Positions 17,117-24,548 of a DNA stretch of 51,027 nt are shown here, in pieces. Position 1 is the stretch's first letter, and every line of letters starts with the position of its first letter. Source of the stretch: Nostoc sp. CMAA1605 (GTDB lineage Bacteria > Cyanobacteriota > Cyanobacteriia > Cyanobacteriales > Nostocaceae); assembly GCF_021596505.1 (NCBI RefSeq), contig NZ_PJIZ01000047.1:1-51027 (forward strand), read 5' to 3'. Under the pieces are notes generated by a model. That model saw only the letters and a list, made by a program, of their open reading frames with translations. It had not been told where the DNA came from and ran no database searches. A program made the translations under genes and the position numbers.

Positions 17117-17142
17117 TACGATTTTTAGCAAATGAAAATTTC
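17113..17142 (+). pseudogene. 5' stub of a DUF5615 PIN-like toxin gene
   Basis: Directly overlapping the DUF433 stop codon, the DNA encodes MIRFLANENF, the conserved N-terminus of DUF5615 toxins, including the metal-binding Asp/Asn-Glu position (normally MIRFLADENF). After this the similarity ends and the convergent XisI gene begins 34 bp later. A deletion has removed the rest of the toxin. Confidence 0.7.
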
Positions 17143-17175
17143 CTGATGATGAGTGTGGTATGTCTAATTTACTTC

Positions 17176-17511
17176 TTAACCCACTGCAAAATCTGTAAAT
17201 TGTCTTTTATAAGGCGAATGAAATCCTATGACAATATCTTGTTTGGGAACACCCATCGCCACTAATTCTTCTGCAATATTTATCTCTGTTCCATTCCATT
17301 GAATCCAAATTTTTTCATTTTTGATATCAATGTGTATTGAACAACCATAAACACGACGTTTATTTTCCCAACCCACATGAACAATTTGATAATGGTCACG
17401 TACAGTATCAAATATTTGTTCTACTTCTACATCACCATAAGAAGGTTTATAACTACCATATTTTGTCAAAAATTGCTGAATGTATTCCCTATATTTTTCT
17501 AACTTATCCAT
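17176..17511 (-). CDS. xisI: XisI family protein (pair 3)
   Basis: A 111-residue XisI: MDKLEKYREYIQQFLTKYGS, QIFDTVRDHYQIVHVGWEN, RRVYGCSIHIDIKNEKIWIQ, and GVPKQDIVIGFHSPYKRQFTDFAVG. It is closer in its ends (DKLExYRxxIQ, TDFAVG) to pair 1 than a random match would be, but clearly diverged from both other copies. It overlaps the preceding xisH by 13 bp, the same overlap as in pair 1. The gene points toward pair 2, so pairs 2 and 3 are convergent. Confidence 0.92.
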   Translation of the reverse strand: MDKLEKYREYIQQFLTKYGSYKPSYGDVEVEQIFDTVRDHYQIVHVGWENKRRVYGCSIHIDIKNEKIWIQWNGTEINIAEELVAMGVPKQDIVIGFHSPYKRQFTDFAVG

Positions 17512-17915
17512 CTTACTATCTCCTCAATTTCAGTATCGTAAATCACTAGCTTTAATTGAAATTCTTGAATTTGAATTTGTATAAATGTAAGCGTAAAAAA
17601 ATCATTATAAGTTTCTATATCAACAGCTAAATATAGGTGACGTTCTGGTTCTTTCTCTCTCAGAGCAGTACGATAATTAAGGAATTGTCCGAGAGCAAGA
17701 TGAAAATCCGTGATGGCTGATGGATTTAGAAAACTTTTGATTTCAACAGCAATTTTTTCACCTTCCTTTTCTGCTGCAAGTAACTTCTCTGCTCCCAAAT
17801 CAATACGCATCTGAACTTGACCAAAATCAATATACAGAGGGTCATCTGTGATATTCCAACCATCTTTTTCCAAAGCTAATTTCACAATATCGTGAAATTT
17901 ATCCTTTGCTGACAT
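17499..17915 (-). CDS. xisH: XisH family protein (pair 3)
   Basis: A 138-residue intact XisH: MSAKDKFHDIVKLALEKDGW, MRIDLGAEKLLAAEKEGEKIAV, EIKSFLNPSAITDFHLALGQ and PERHLYLAV. The E-x-K of AVEIKSF is present, in contrast to pair 2, whose sequence it resembles closely around that site (GxKIAV-IKSF). It is presumably translated together with the overlapping xisI. Confidence 0.92.
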   Translation of the reverse strand: MSAKDKFHDIVKLALEKDGWNITDDPLYIDFGQVQMRIDLGAEKLLAAEKEGEKIAVEIKSFLNPSAITDFHLALGQFLNYRTALREKEPERHLYLAVDIETYNDFFTLTFIQIQIQEFQLKLVIYDTEIEEIVRWIS

Positions 17916-18229
17916 AACTTAATTTATTTATCTGGGAGTATTATCATTCTACCTGATAGTTAAGTATTAAGTATGATTTGGGGTGTGAACAAATGATATC
18001 TAGCCTTAACGCACCGTATGATAGTGCTGCATTATGCGTTAAATTAACTTGAGAAATAATCTGTGGAACTCTGCGCTAACCTCCGCGTTACTTTGCGTTT
18101 AAAAAAGCTACGAACTTGTAAGCCGCTTAACTAAAAAGGTAAAATGAGTTTAGTTGTGGGTTACTCTGCGGGATTTGGCTACGTTCCTCAACCTAACCTA
18201 CAAAAACTCAGTTCGTGAGCAAAAGAGCA
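17916..18229. other. Intergenic region with common cyanobacterial repeat fragments
   Basis: This gap of about 310 bp separates divergent genes. It carries the interspersed segments CTCTGCGCTAACCTCCGCG (about 18069) and GGGATTTGGCTACGTTCCTC (about 18170). No hairpin or extra gene is evident. Confidence 0.55.
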
Positions 18230-18481
18230 ATGAATACATTTATTCAACCAATAAATTTACAAATATCACCTGATTCCTTAAGTCAAGGTGAGTCAGCCAT
18301 CCGCCAAGAGTTAGCTATACAGCTATATGCACAGAATATTTTTACTTTTGCTCAAGCGCGTCACTTAGCTAATTTATCTGTGTGGGAATTTCAGCAGGTT
18401 TTGGGCAAACATAAAATTGAACGTCATTATAATGAAGCAGATTTAGCCCAGGATATTGAAGCTATTAATGCAGGTTTTTAG
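18230..18481 (+). CDS. UPF0175 family antitoxin-like protein
   Basis: About 83 residues from the ATG at 18230 (88 if the GTG at 18215 is used). The family pattern is ISPDSLSQGESAIRQELAIQLYAQNIFTFAQARHLANLSVWEFQQVLGKHKIERHYNEADLAQDIEAI: a helix-turn-helix-like segment (TFAQARHLANLSVWEFQQVL) followed by an acidic tail. UPF0175 proteins pair with DUF3368 PIN-like toxins, and such a gene follows after 5 bp. Probable role: antitoxin and autorepressor. Confidence 0.87.
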   Translation: MNTFIQPINLQISPDSLSQGESAIRQELAIQLYAQNIFTFAQARHLANLSVWEFQQVLGKHKIERHYNEADLAQDIEAINAGF

Positions 18482-18486
18482 AAATT

Positions 18487-18978
18487 GTGACTGTTGTTTG
18501 TAATGCTACACCTTTAATAAATTTTGCAGCTATTAATCGTCTAGATATCTTGCAAGCTGCATTTGGTAAAATTGTTATTCCTCAAGCTGTCTGTGATGAA
18601 ACAACTGTTGCAGGATTTCCAGCTTCAGAATTTGTGTTACAAGCAATTGCAGAAAAATGGTTGCAAGTTTGTCCAGTCTCAACCATATTACCCAATATAC
18701 CGTCAGAATTAGATGATGGTGAACGCGAAGCAATTGCTCTCGCACTAGAAACTCGTGAACCGCAAATTTTGTTAGATGAACGCGAAGCACGTCAAGTAGC
18801 TCAAAATTTAGGATTACAAGTAATTGGGACTTTAGGTATTCTATTATTGGCAAAAAATAGAGGAATAATTAGTCAAGTCCAACCCTTGTTAGATGTGATG
18901 ATTAATCATGCTCAATATTGGGTGAGTCTCCCTCTTTATGAACAAGTATTAAGACAAGCGAGAGAATTAAATGAATAA
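18487..18978 (+). CDS. DUF3368 PIN-like toxin
   Basis: A 163-residue protein starting at GTG. It has a PIN-like fold: VVCNATPLINFAAINRLDIL at the N-terminus, VIPQAVCDETT, ELDDGEREAIALALE with the acidic Glu cluster, ILLDEREARQVAQNLGLQVIGTLGILLLAK with the Asp of the second acidic site. The first acidic position is Asn (CNATPLI), as is common in DUF3368. The family acts as an RNase-type toxin partner of UPF0175. The gene appears complete and 5 bp downstream of its antitoxin. Confidence 0.9.
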   Translation: MTVVCNATPLINFAAINRLDILQAAFGKIVIPQAVCDETTVAGFPASEFVLQAIAEKWLQVCPVSTILPNIPSELDDGEREAIALALETREPQILLDEREARQVAQNLGLQVIGTLGILLLAKNRGIISQVQPLLDVMINHAQYWVSLPLYEQVLRQARELNE

Positions 18979-19013
18979 GCAAAATATCTGAACTAATTCT
19001 AGTAAAATCATGG

Positions 19014-20690
19014 CTAATCAGACAACCGCCAAATTTTGATAGTTGCGTCTCTACTACCACTAGCTAAAGTTTTACCATCTGGGCTAAAGGCGAGTGAATT
19101 AACCAAATCAGAATGACCATTGAGGGTACGAATTTCTTGCCCTGTGGCGATATTCCAGATTTTGATTGTGTTGTCAGAACTACCACTAGCTAAAGTTTTA
19201 CCATCTGGACTAATGGCAACTGAAAAAACCTTACCAGAATGACCATTGAGGGTACGAATTTCTTGCCCTGTGGTGATATTCCAGATTTTGATTGTGTTGT
19301 CACCACTACCACTAGCTAAAGTTCTGCCATCTGGACTAATGGCGACTGAGTGAACCCAACCAGAATGACCATTGAGAGTCCGAATTTCTTTTCCTGTGGT
19401 GATATTCCAGATTTTGATTGTGCTGTCAACACTACCACTAGCTAAGGTTCTGCCATCTGGACTGAAGGCAAATGATGTAACCTGACTAGAATGACCATTG
19501 AGGGTGCGAATTTCTTGCCCTGTGGTGATATTCCAGATTTTGATAGTCTTGTCAAAGCTACTACTGACTAAAGTTCTGCCATCTGGACTAATGGCTACTG
19601 AACCCATCACAGGAGCATAACCAGTGATGGTACGAATTTCTTGTCCTGTGGCAACATTCCAGATTTTGATAGTTGTGTCCCAACTACCACTAGCTAAGGT
19701 TTTACCATCTGGACTAAAGGCGACTGAATTAAACACAATAGAAAAAGAATTACCATTAAGGGTACGAATTGCTTGCCCTGTGGCGATATTCCAGATTTTG
19801 ATAGTGTTGTCATGACTACCACTAGCTAAAGTCCTGCCATCTGGACTAAAGGCAACTGACTCAACTTGTCCTTCTATGACTCCATATTGATTAACTTTTG
19901 TTGAATGTCCAATTAGGGTCTTGGCTAGAGTAAACTGAGCGGTTGATGATGCAGTTGCAACTGGTGAATTTTGTGGCTGTGACTTTGGTACAGTTGTAAC
20001 TGGCGGATTGGGTGGCTTTGGAGTGGGTGCAGTAGCTACTGGTTGCACAGATGGCGCAAGACTTAAATAAGTCTTTAAGGGAATCCCCAAAACAGTAGTA
20101 GCATTTGTATCTGGGCGAGTTGTAGCCCTTCCGTGAATGCCGACTAATTTACCCTGCTCATCTAGTATCGCTCCCCCACTCATGCCAGGAAAACCACCGA
20201 TGTCATACACAAAGGCATAACCATCTTTTGGGTTTGACACTCGGCTGGAAATTGCACCCCTGATAAACTTGATGTCTGATGTTCCTTGAGGATAACCGGC
20301 TACAGAAATATTTATACCTAATTTTATTTCGTCAGAATTACCTTTTTCGGCGACACGGTAATTTTCGTTACTAGTGAACTGAAATATAGCTAAATCAACA
20401 CCGCGAAATTGTTTGACTTGGCTGTGGTTGAAAGTGTATTTTTTGCCGTCTGGTGTGTGTACTGTGTAGTTACCTTTGAGTTGGACTACGTGCCAATTTG
20501 TCACCACAGTATAAACATTACCTTGACGCTCAATAATTACGCCTGAGCCAGTATTTGCGCCATCAATGCGGACTGTAATTTGTTGAGCAATTTCAGCAAT
20601 TTCTGAGGGTGTCAATGCTGTAGCTACTGGTTGGACTATGACTATTGCTGTACCAAATAATAATGCCGAAAGTACACCAGCCACCCTCAT
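19014..20690 (-). CDS. Secreted trypsin-like protease fused to a seven-bladed WD40 propeller (copy A)
   Basis: 558 residues. A signal peptide (MRVAGVLSALLFGTAIVIVQ...VATA) is followed by a chymotrypsin-fold domain (about 30-215) with the triad His in TNWHVVQ, Asp in FRGVDLAIFQF and Ser in GGFPGMSGGAIL. A Pro/Thr/Val-rich linker (about 218-255) leads to seven WD40 blades of 42 residues, each ending IKIWN(I/V)xTGxxIRT, the last ending IKIWRLSD. The propeller is predicted to lie outside the cytoplasm with the protease. Blades here are less uniform than in copy B: the Ile/Phe in VA(I/F)SPDG and the third codon bases vary. It is the third protease gene in a leftward run and is probably co-transcribed with copy B. 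Confidence 0.93.
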   Translation of the reverse strand: MRVAGVLSALLFGTAIVIVQPVATALTPSEIAEIAQQITVRIDGANTGSGVIIERQGNVYTVVTNWHVVQLKGNYTVHTPDGKKYTFNHSQVKQFRGVDLAIFQFTSNENYRVAEKGNSDEIKLGINISVAGYPQGTSDIKFIRGAISSRVSNPKDGYAFVYDIGGFPGMSGGAILDEQGKLVGIHGRATTRPDTNATTVLGIPLKTYLSLAPSVQPVATAPTPKPPNPPVTTVPKSQPQNSPVATASSTAQFTLAKTLIGHSTKVNQYGVIEGQVESVAFSPDGRTLASGSHDNTIKIWNIATGQAIRTLNGNSFSIVFNSVAFSPDGKTLASGSWDTTIKIWNVATGQEIRTITGYAPVMGSVAISPDGRTLVSSSFDKTIKIWNITTGQEIRTLNGHSSQVTSFAFSPDGRTLASGSVDSTIKIWNITTGKEIRTLNGHSGWVHSVAISPDGRTLASGSGDNTIKIWNITTGQEIRTLNGHSGKVFSVAISPDGKTLASGSSDNTIKIWNIATGQEIRTLNGHSDLVNSLAFSPDGKTLASGSRDATIKIWRLSD

Positions 20691-20770
20691 GATTGATTCT
20701 CCTGATGATTTTGTAATAATTCTTTTCTAATCGGTACAGCCATAGGAGAGTAAATGTAATTGATTGTATG
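20691..20770 (-). pseudogene. Fossil C-terminus of a protease gene
   Basis: Directly upstream of copy A, one frame reads INYIYSPMAVPIRKELLQNH then QENQS-stop, with the stop overlapping the ATG of copy A in an ATGA. The complete protease gene upstream of copy B ends in SSMAVPVRK...IRKELLQNHRGNQS-stop with the same ATGA overlap. So a [protease]-[protease-WD40] unit was duplicated and the protease of one copy was later deleted, leaving about 25 codons. Confidence 0.75.
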
Positions 20771-20839
20771 CTTTATTAAATTACTAGAAAATGTGAAAAT
20801 CCAAGTTTGGAATAACATTCAAAATATCAAATTAAATAG

Positions 20840-22471
20840 CTAATCAGACAGCCGCCAAATTTTGATAGTCTTGTCATCGCTACCACTAGCTAAAGTTCTG
20901 CCATCTGGACTTATGGCGACTGAACGAACCCAACTAGAATGACCATTGAGGGTACGAATTTCTTGCCCTGTGGTGGTATTCCAGATTTTGATAGCCTTGT
21001 AACCACCACTAGCTAAAGTTCTGCCATCTGGACTTATGGCGACTGAAATAACCGAACTAGAATGACCATTGAGGGTACGAATTTCTTGCCCTGTGGCGAT
21101 GTTCCAGATTTTGATAGTTTTGTCCCAACTACCACTAGCTAAAGTTCTGCCATCTGGACTTATGGCGACTGACGTAACCAAATTAGAATGACCATTGAGG
21201 GTACGAATTTCTTGCCCTGTGGCGATGTTCCAGATTTTGATAGTGTTGTCATCACTACCACTAGCTAAAGTTCTGCCATCTGGACTTATGGCGACTGAAT
21301 AAACCGAATCAGAATGACCATTGAGGGTACGAATTTCTTGCCCTGTAGCGATGTTCCAGATTTTGATAGTGTTGTCCACACTACCACTAGCTAAAGTTCT
21401 GCCATCTGGACTTATGGCGACTGAAAAAACCGAACGAGAATGACCATTGAGGGTACGAATTTCTTGCCCTGTGGCGATGTTCCAGATTTTGATAGTCTTG
21501 TCACCAGCACCACCACTAGCTAAAGTTCTGCCATCTGGACTTATGGCGACTGAAATAACCGCATAAGAATGACCATTGAGGGTACGAATTTCTTGCCCTG
21601 TGGCGATGTTCCAGATTTTGATAGTCTTGTCATCACTACCACTAGCTAGAGTTCTGCCATCTGGACTTATGGCGACTGACCAAACCAAATCAGAATGACC
21701 TTTGAGGGTTTTAGCTAAAACAAAATTGCTGGATGAGTTATTAAGAGTTACAGGCTTTGAGGTAGTTGGCTGTGGTGGCTTTGGGGTACGTGTGGGTGTC
21801 GGTGCTGGCGCACTAGCCACTGGCTGCACAGATGATGCAAAACTTAAATAAGTCTTTAACGGAATGCCCAATACAATAGTAGCATTTGTATCTGGGCGAG
21901 TTGTAGCCCTTCCATGAATCCCGACTAATTTACCTTGCTCATCTAGTATCGCGCCCCCACTCATCCCCGGAAAACCACCGATGTCATACACAAAAGCATA
22001 ACCATCCTTTGGGTTGGACACCATACGGGAAATTGCACCCCTACGAAAATCAATGTCTGATGTTCCTTGAGGATACCCCGCTACAGCAATATTTGTTCCT
22101 AATGCTACTTGGTCAGAATTACCCTTTTCTGCCACACGGTAATTTGTATTACTAGTAAACTGAAACACCGCCAAATCAACGCCAGGAAATCGTTTTACTT
22201 GGCTGTTATTGAATGTATATCTTTTACCATCTGATGTCTGTACTGTGTAGTTACCTTGGAGTTGGACTACGTGCCAATTTGTCACCACAGTATAAACATT
22301 ACCTTGTCGCTCAATAATTACGCCAGAGCCAGTATTTGCGCCATCAATGCGGACTGTAATTTGTCGAGCAATATTAGCAATTTCTGAGGGTGTCAAAGCT
22401 GTAGCGACTGGCTGCACTATGACAATTCCTGTACCCAATAATAATGCCGCAAGTCCACCAGTAACCCTCAT
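20840..22471 (-). CDS. Secreted trypsin-like protease fused to a seven-bladed WD40 propeller (copy B, near-identical blades)
   Basis: 543 residues. Signal peptide (GGLAALLLGTGIVIVQPVATA), protease domain with His (TNWHVVQ), Asp (FPGVDLAVFQF) and Ser (FPGMSGGAI), a Pro-rich linker and seven WD40 blades. The blades are nearly identical (GHSxxVxSVAISPDGRTLAS... xDxTIKIWNIATGQEIRT). Blade residues 6, 7, 9, 25 and 27 vary strongly while the rest is fixed, and the DNA is also nearly identical between blades (all seven share CTGGACTTATGGCGACTGA). Such high internal identity with variation at surface positions is known from fast-evolving WD40 recognition proteins. The start overlaps the stop of the upstream protease gene by 4 bp. 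Probable role: ligand-controlled periplasmic proteolysis (inference). Confidence 0.93.
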   Translation of the reverse strand: MRVTGGLAALLLGTGIVIVQPVATALTPSEIANIARQITVRIDGANTGSGVIIERQGNVYTVVTNWHVVQLQGNYTVQTSDGKRYTFNNSQVKRFPGVDLAVFQFTSNTNYRVAEKGNSDQVALGTNIAVAGYPQGTSDIDFRRGAISRMVSNPKDGYAFVYDIGGFPGMSGGAILDEQGKLVGIHGRATTRPDTNATIVLGIPLKTYLSFASSVQPVASAPAPTPTRTPKPPQPTTSKPVTLNNSSSNFVLAKTLKGHSDLVWSVAISPDGRTLASGSDDKTIKIWNIATGQEIRTLNGHSYAVISVAISPDGRTLASGGAGDKTIKIWNIATGQEIRTLNGHSRSVFSVAISPDGRTLASGSVDNTIKIWNIATGQEIRTLNGHSDSVYSVAISPDGRTLASGSDDNTIKIWNIATGQEIRTLNGHSNLVTSVAISPDGRTLASGSWDKTIKIWNIATGQEIRTLNGHSSSVISVAISPDGRTLASGGYKAIKIWNTTTGQEIRTLNGHSSWVRSVAISPDGRTLASGSDDKTIKIWRLSD

Positions 22472-23622
22472 GATTGATTGCCTCGATGATTTTGCAATAA
22501 TTCTTTTCTAATCTGACTTTTCCACATAACGTGAAAAGTCAACGCTAAACCTAACCCCCCAGCCCCCTTCCCTACCAGGGAAGGGCAGGGTGGTTTCATA
22601 CGAAAAAAGAAAAATCCATAAGTTTTGATTTTTCGTTTTGTAGCCCGGATTTTGACCCCTCTCCAAACCTCTCCCTCACGGGGGTAGAGGCTTTGAAAGC
22701 TAGGTTTATTTTTTTCTCTGGTTGTATGAAACCACCCTGCCTTCCCTACCAGGGAAGGGGGAGTATGTAGAGACGTTTCATGAAACGTCTCTACATTGCT
22801 AGGTGAGATGTTTGGAGAGGGGTTTTCTAGATACCGTGAAAAGTCAGTTTTTCTAACCGGTACAGCCATACTAGAACGGGTAATTAGTTCTTGCAAGTGG
22901 GGTTCTGGTTGCGAACCATCTTGATAAACTGCCGGTGTCTCCCACAGGGGATCTTTATGTAAGCTATTAATCCCCACCACTTCACCATGTATATTCAGCA
23001 ATGGCGCGCCACTCATGCCTTTACTCACATCATTGGTATATCCAATCTGGTAGCCTTGCTCTAATGCTTTGTCTAACAATAGGGTGACTTTCCCAGAGGT
23101 AAAGACAAACTGAGTTTTAGTTGGGGTAGACTGCTTTTGAGTTGCTAAATTGGCGATAAATCCACCCACAAACACCTCATCCCCGACTTGCAAAGGAGAC
23201 GCATGAGGAAATTTAGCGACTGGATAAACTATATCGGGACTACGAAATTGCAACACGGCTAAATCATCCTGCTGCAAATCGGCAATCTGCAATACAGTAG
23301 CTTGATATACACGCCTATCTGGTGTTTGAATTTGATAGGGTGGTTTAGCGGTTCTCAAAACGTGAGCATTTGTAATTACTGTATAAGTTTGACCTTGGCG
23401 TTTTAGTAGAGTTCCTGAACCGAGTAACTCTGATGTGGTAATTTTGACAGTGATAGTCTGAGCTAATTTTTGCAATTGCTCGACAGAAAGGCGATTAGAT
23501 CGCTCTACTCTGGTAGACTTGCTAGAAACGCTTTGCTGTTTTGAGAGTGCTAAGGAAACACCACCAAGACAAATCAGCAAGCATACCAGATAAATAATTT
23601 TGTTGTTGAGCCGCCAGTTCAT
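22468..23622 (-). CDS. Trypsin-like protease carrying an in-frame nested MITE
   Basis: 384 residues. An N-terminal hydrophobic anchor (IIYLVCLLICLGGVSLAL) precedes a chymotrypsin-like domain with His in TNAHVL, Asp in DDLAVLQF and Ser in SKGMSGAPLL. No WD40 domain. After MAVPVRK the sequence becomes foreign (PSNVETFHETSLHTPPSLVGK, CPSLVGKGAGGLG) for about 115 residues, then resumes with IRKELLQNHRGNQS. The foreign part is encoded by the repeat element at 22513-22847. Its length plus target duplication is 345 bp, a multiple of three, and it contains no stop in this frame. The gene follows COP23 by 6 bp and overlaps copy B by 4 bp, so the run COP23-protease-protease/WD40 looks like one operon. 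Confidence 0.88.
   Translation of the reverse strand: MNWRLNNKIIYLVCLLICLGGVSLALSKQQSVSSKSTRVERSNRLSVEQLQKLAQTITVKITTSELLGSGTLLKRQGQTYTVITNAHVLRTAKPPYQIQTPDRRVYQATVLQIADLQQDDLAVLQFRSPDIVYPVAKFPHASPLQVGDEVFVGGFIANLATQKQSTPTKTQFVFTSGKVTLLLDKALEQGYQIGYTNDVSKGMSGAPLLNIHGEVVGINSLHKDPLWETPAVYQDGSQPEPHLQELITRSSMAVPVRKTDFSRYLENPSPNISPSNVETFHETSLHTPPSLVGKAGWFHTTREKNKPSFQSLYPREGEVWRGVKIRATKRKIKTYGFFFFRMKPPCPSLVGKGAGGLGLALTFHVMWKSQIRKELLQNHRGNQS
22585..22740. mobile_element. Inner MITE-like element (156 bp, 17-bp TIRs)
   Basis: GCAGGGTGGTTTCATAC (22585-22601) and its exact complement (22724-22740) bound 156 bp with no gene. On both sides lies CTTCCCTACCAGGGAAGG (about 22568-22584 and 22741-22758), itself an inverted repeat. 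The direct copies may be a long target duplication or two copies of a flanking repeat. The element sits inside the outer MITE. Confidence 0.7.
22766..22795. repeat. Perfect 30-bp palindrome
   Basis: TGTAGAGACGTTTCA followed directly by its exact reverse complement, with no loop. It lies inside the outer MITE, next to the inner one. Related GTAGAGACG...CGTCTCTAC palindromes are common in cyanobacterial genomes (from memory). Confidence 0.85.
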
Positions 23623-23628
23623 GCAATA

Positions 23629-24195
23629 TTAAGGAGTCGATGAACTACACTCTTTACCGTCTAGAAATTCCTTGACATCAACATACACATCACCTTCGTC
23701 ATAAGTAAAAGCTTGACATCCACTTAAATTAATGACTGATTCTCCTGCATCCCGCCGTAAACTCAGCATTTGCTGTAAAACTCTACCGGTGTCAGTTCCA
23801 GGTTTGAGGGTGACTAATATATTGTCTGCTGTGCAAGGTGTGCCTCGGCGGTTAGAAATACACAACACTGGATAGCCGTTAAAGTTATCGCGGCTAGTTA
23901 TGAACAGTGCGCCGTTATCGTAGTGGCGTTGAAATCTAGCAGAGACTATCCGACAACGTTGTAAAGGGGAGACTTTTTTAAAGTCGTTAGCAACCCAACG
24001 AATCAGGGTTTGATTTCCCCGTGAGGTGCGTACTTTGGTGACAGGTACACCCCCTTCCCGTGTGCAGAAAAATCTGTTTGCTCTTGCTTCACTTGGCTGG
24101 CTGTTGGTGGTGAGGGTGATTCCCACGGCTAAAGCTGAGATGATGGTAGATGTTGTTATGCTTGTGACTCTGTAATTCAGTGACCTTAGTTGCAT
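23629..24195 (-). CDS. COP23 domain secreted protein
   Basis: About 188 residues. A signal peptide (MQLRSLNYRV...IISALAVGITL...SEARA) is followed by a COP23 domain: FFCTREGGVPVTKVRTSRGN, IRWVANDFKKVSPLQRCRIVSARFQ, VLCISNRRGTPCTADNILVTLKPGTD. Six cysteines in the mature part suggest disulfide bonds outside the cytoplasm. COP23 was described as a circadian oscillating protein of a Cyanothece-type strain; its function is unknown. In Nostoc relatives it often neighbours trypsin-like proteases, as here. I prefer the ATG at 24195; a TTG at 24207 is the alternative. Confidence 0.85.
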   Translation of the reverse strand: MQLRSLNYRVTSITTSTIISALAVGITLTTNSQPSEARANRFFCTREGGVPVTKVRTSRGNQTLIRWVANDFKKVSPLQRCRIVSARFQRHYDNGALFITSRDNFNGYPVLCISNRRGTPCTADNILVTLKPGTDTGRVLQQMLSLRRDAGESVINLSGCQAFTYDEGDVYVDVKEFLDGKECSSSTP

Positions 24196-24548
24196 ATATT
24201 TAAGCAATTAGGAATGAAAGTAGGTGTTTTTGGCTTTTTTAACGGGATTTTAGACATAACCCCCAACCCTTTCCCTACAAGGGAAGGGGAGTAAGAATTA
24301 AAGCTTCAATTTAAATTTAGGTATTATTATAGGGGTTGCTACAAGTTCTAGTTACCGATTTTCGGAAAAATACTAGGATATTTTCGTAAAAATTAGGTTT
24401 TTCAATAAAAAAATTATAAAGAAAGTCAGTGCGTATTGGTAGATGAGGAGCGATCGCACTTCTTCTTTTATTAAGGGTTGGTAGTGAGAACTTTAGTTCT
24501 TCAATAAGGACTAAAGTCCTTACTACGAACTTTCAATCCCCAATCCCT
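24196..24548. other. Intergenic region with CCCTTCCCT and GGACTAAAGTCC repeats
   Basis: The gap has an AACCCTTTCCCTACAAGGGAAGGG repeat-type segment (about 24263-24290; same family as the ones inside the MITE) and a structured repeat at 24481-24526 listed separately. A HIP1 site lies at about 24451. No gene is visible. Confidence 0.6.
24481..24526. repeat. GTAGT...ACTAC hairpin repeat with AGGACTAAAGTCCT core
   Basis: GTAGTGAGAACTTTAGTTCT and AAGGACTAAAGTCCTTACTAC each contain a small palindrome, and their outer ends GTAGT/ACTAC pair. Related copies lie at 48483-48507 and 50714-50758. Confidence 0.65.

Larger units (their letters stand above)
22513..22847. mobile_element. MITE-like insertion with 10-bp terminal inverted repeats (outer element)
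   Basis: The ends are CTGACTTTTC (22513-22522) and GAAAAGTCAG (22838-22847), a perfect 10-bp inverted repeat. TTTTCTAA flanks both sides (22504-22511 and 22849-22856) as an 8-bp target duplication, and the uninterrupted ancestral sequence TTCTTTTCTAATCGGTACAG survives at about 20721-20740. Inside are CCTAACCCCCCAGCCCCC-type repeats, a smaller nested element, and a 30-bp palindrome. No transposase frame is present. Confidence 0.75.

Noticed and set aside
11425..17915. An fdxN-like excision element in which XisHI would act
   Set aside because: No serine recombinase (XisF-like) and no split host gene or long direct repeats are present.
19014..22471. Regular 126-bp repeats that could be taken for a CRISPR array or satellite
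   Set aside because: They are in-frame WD40 blades of two long genes; there are no short spacers and no cas genes.
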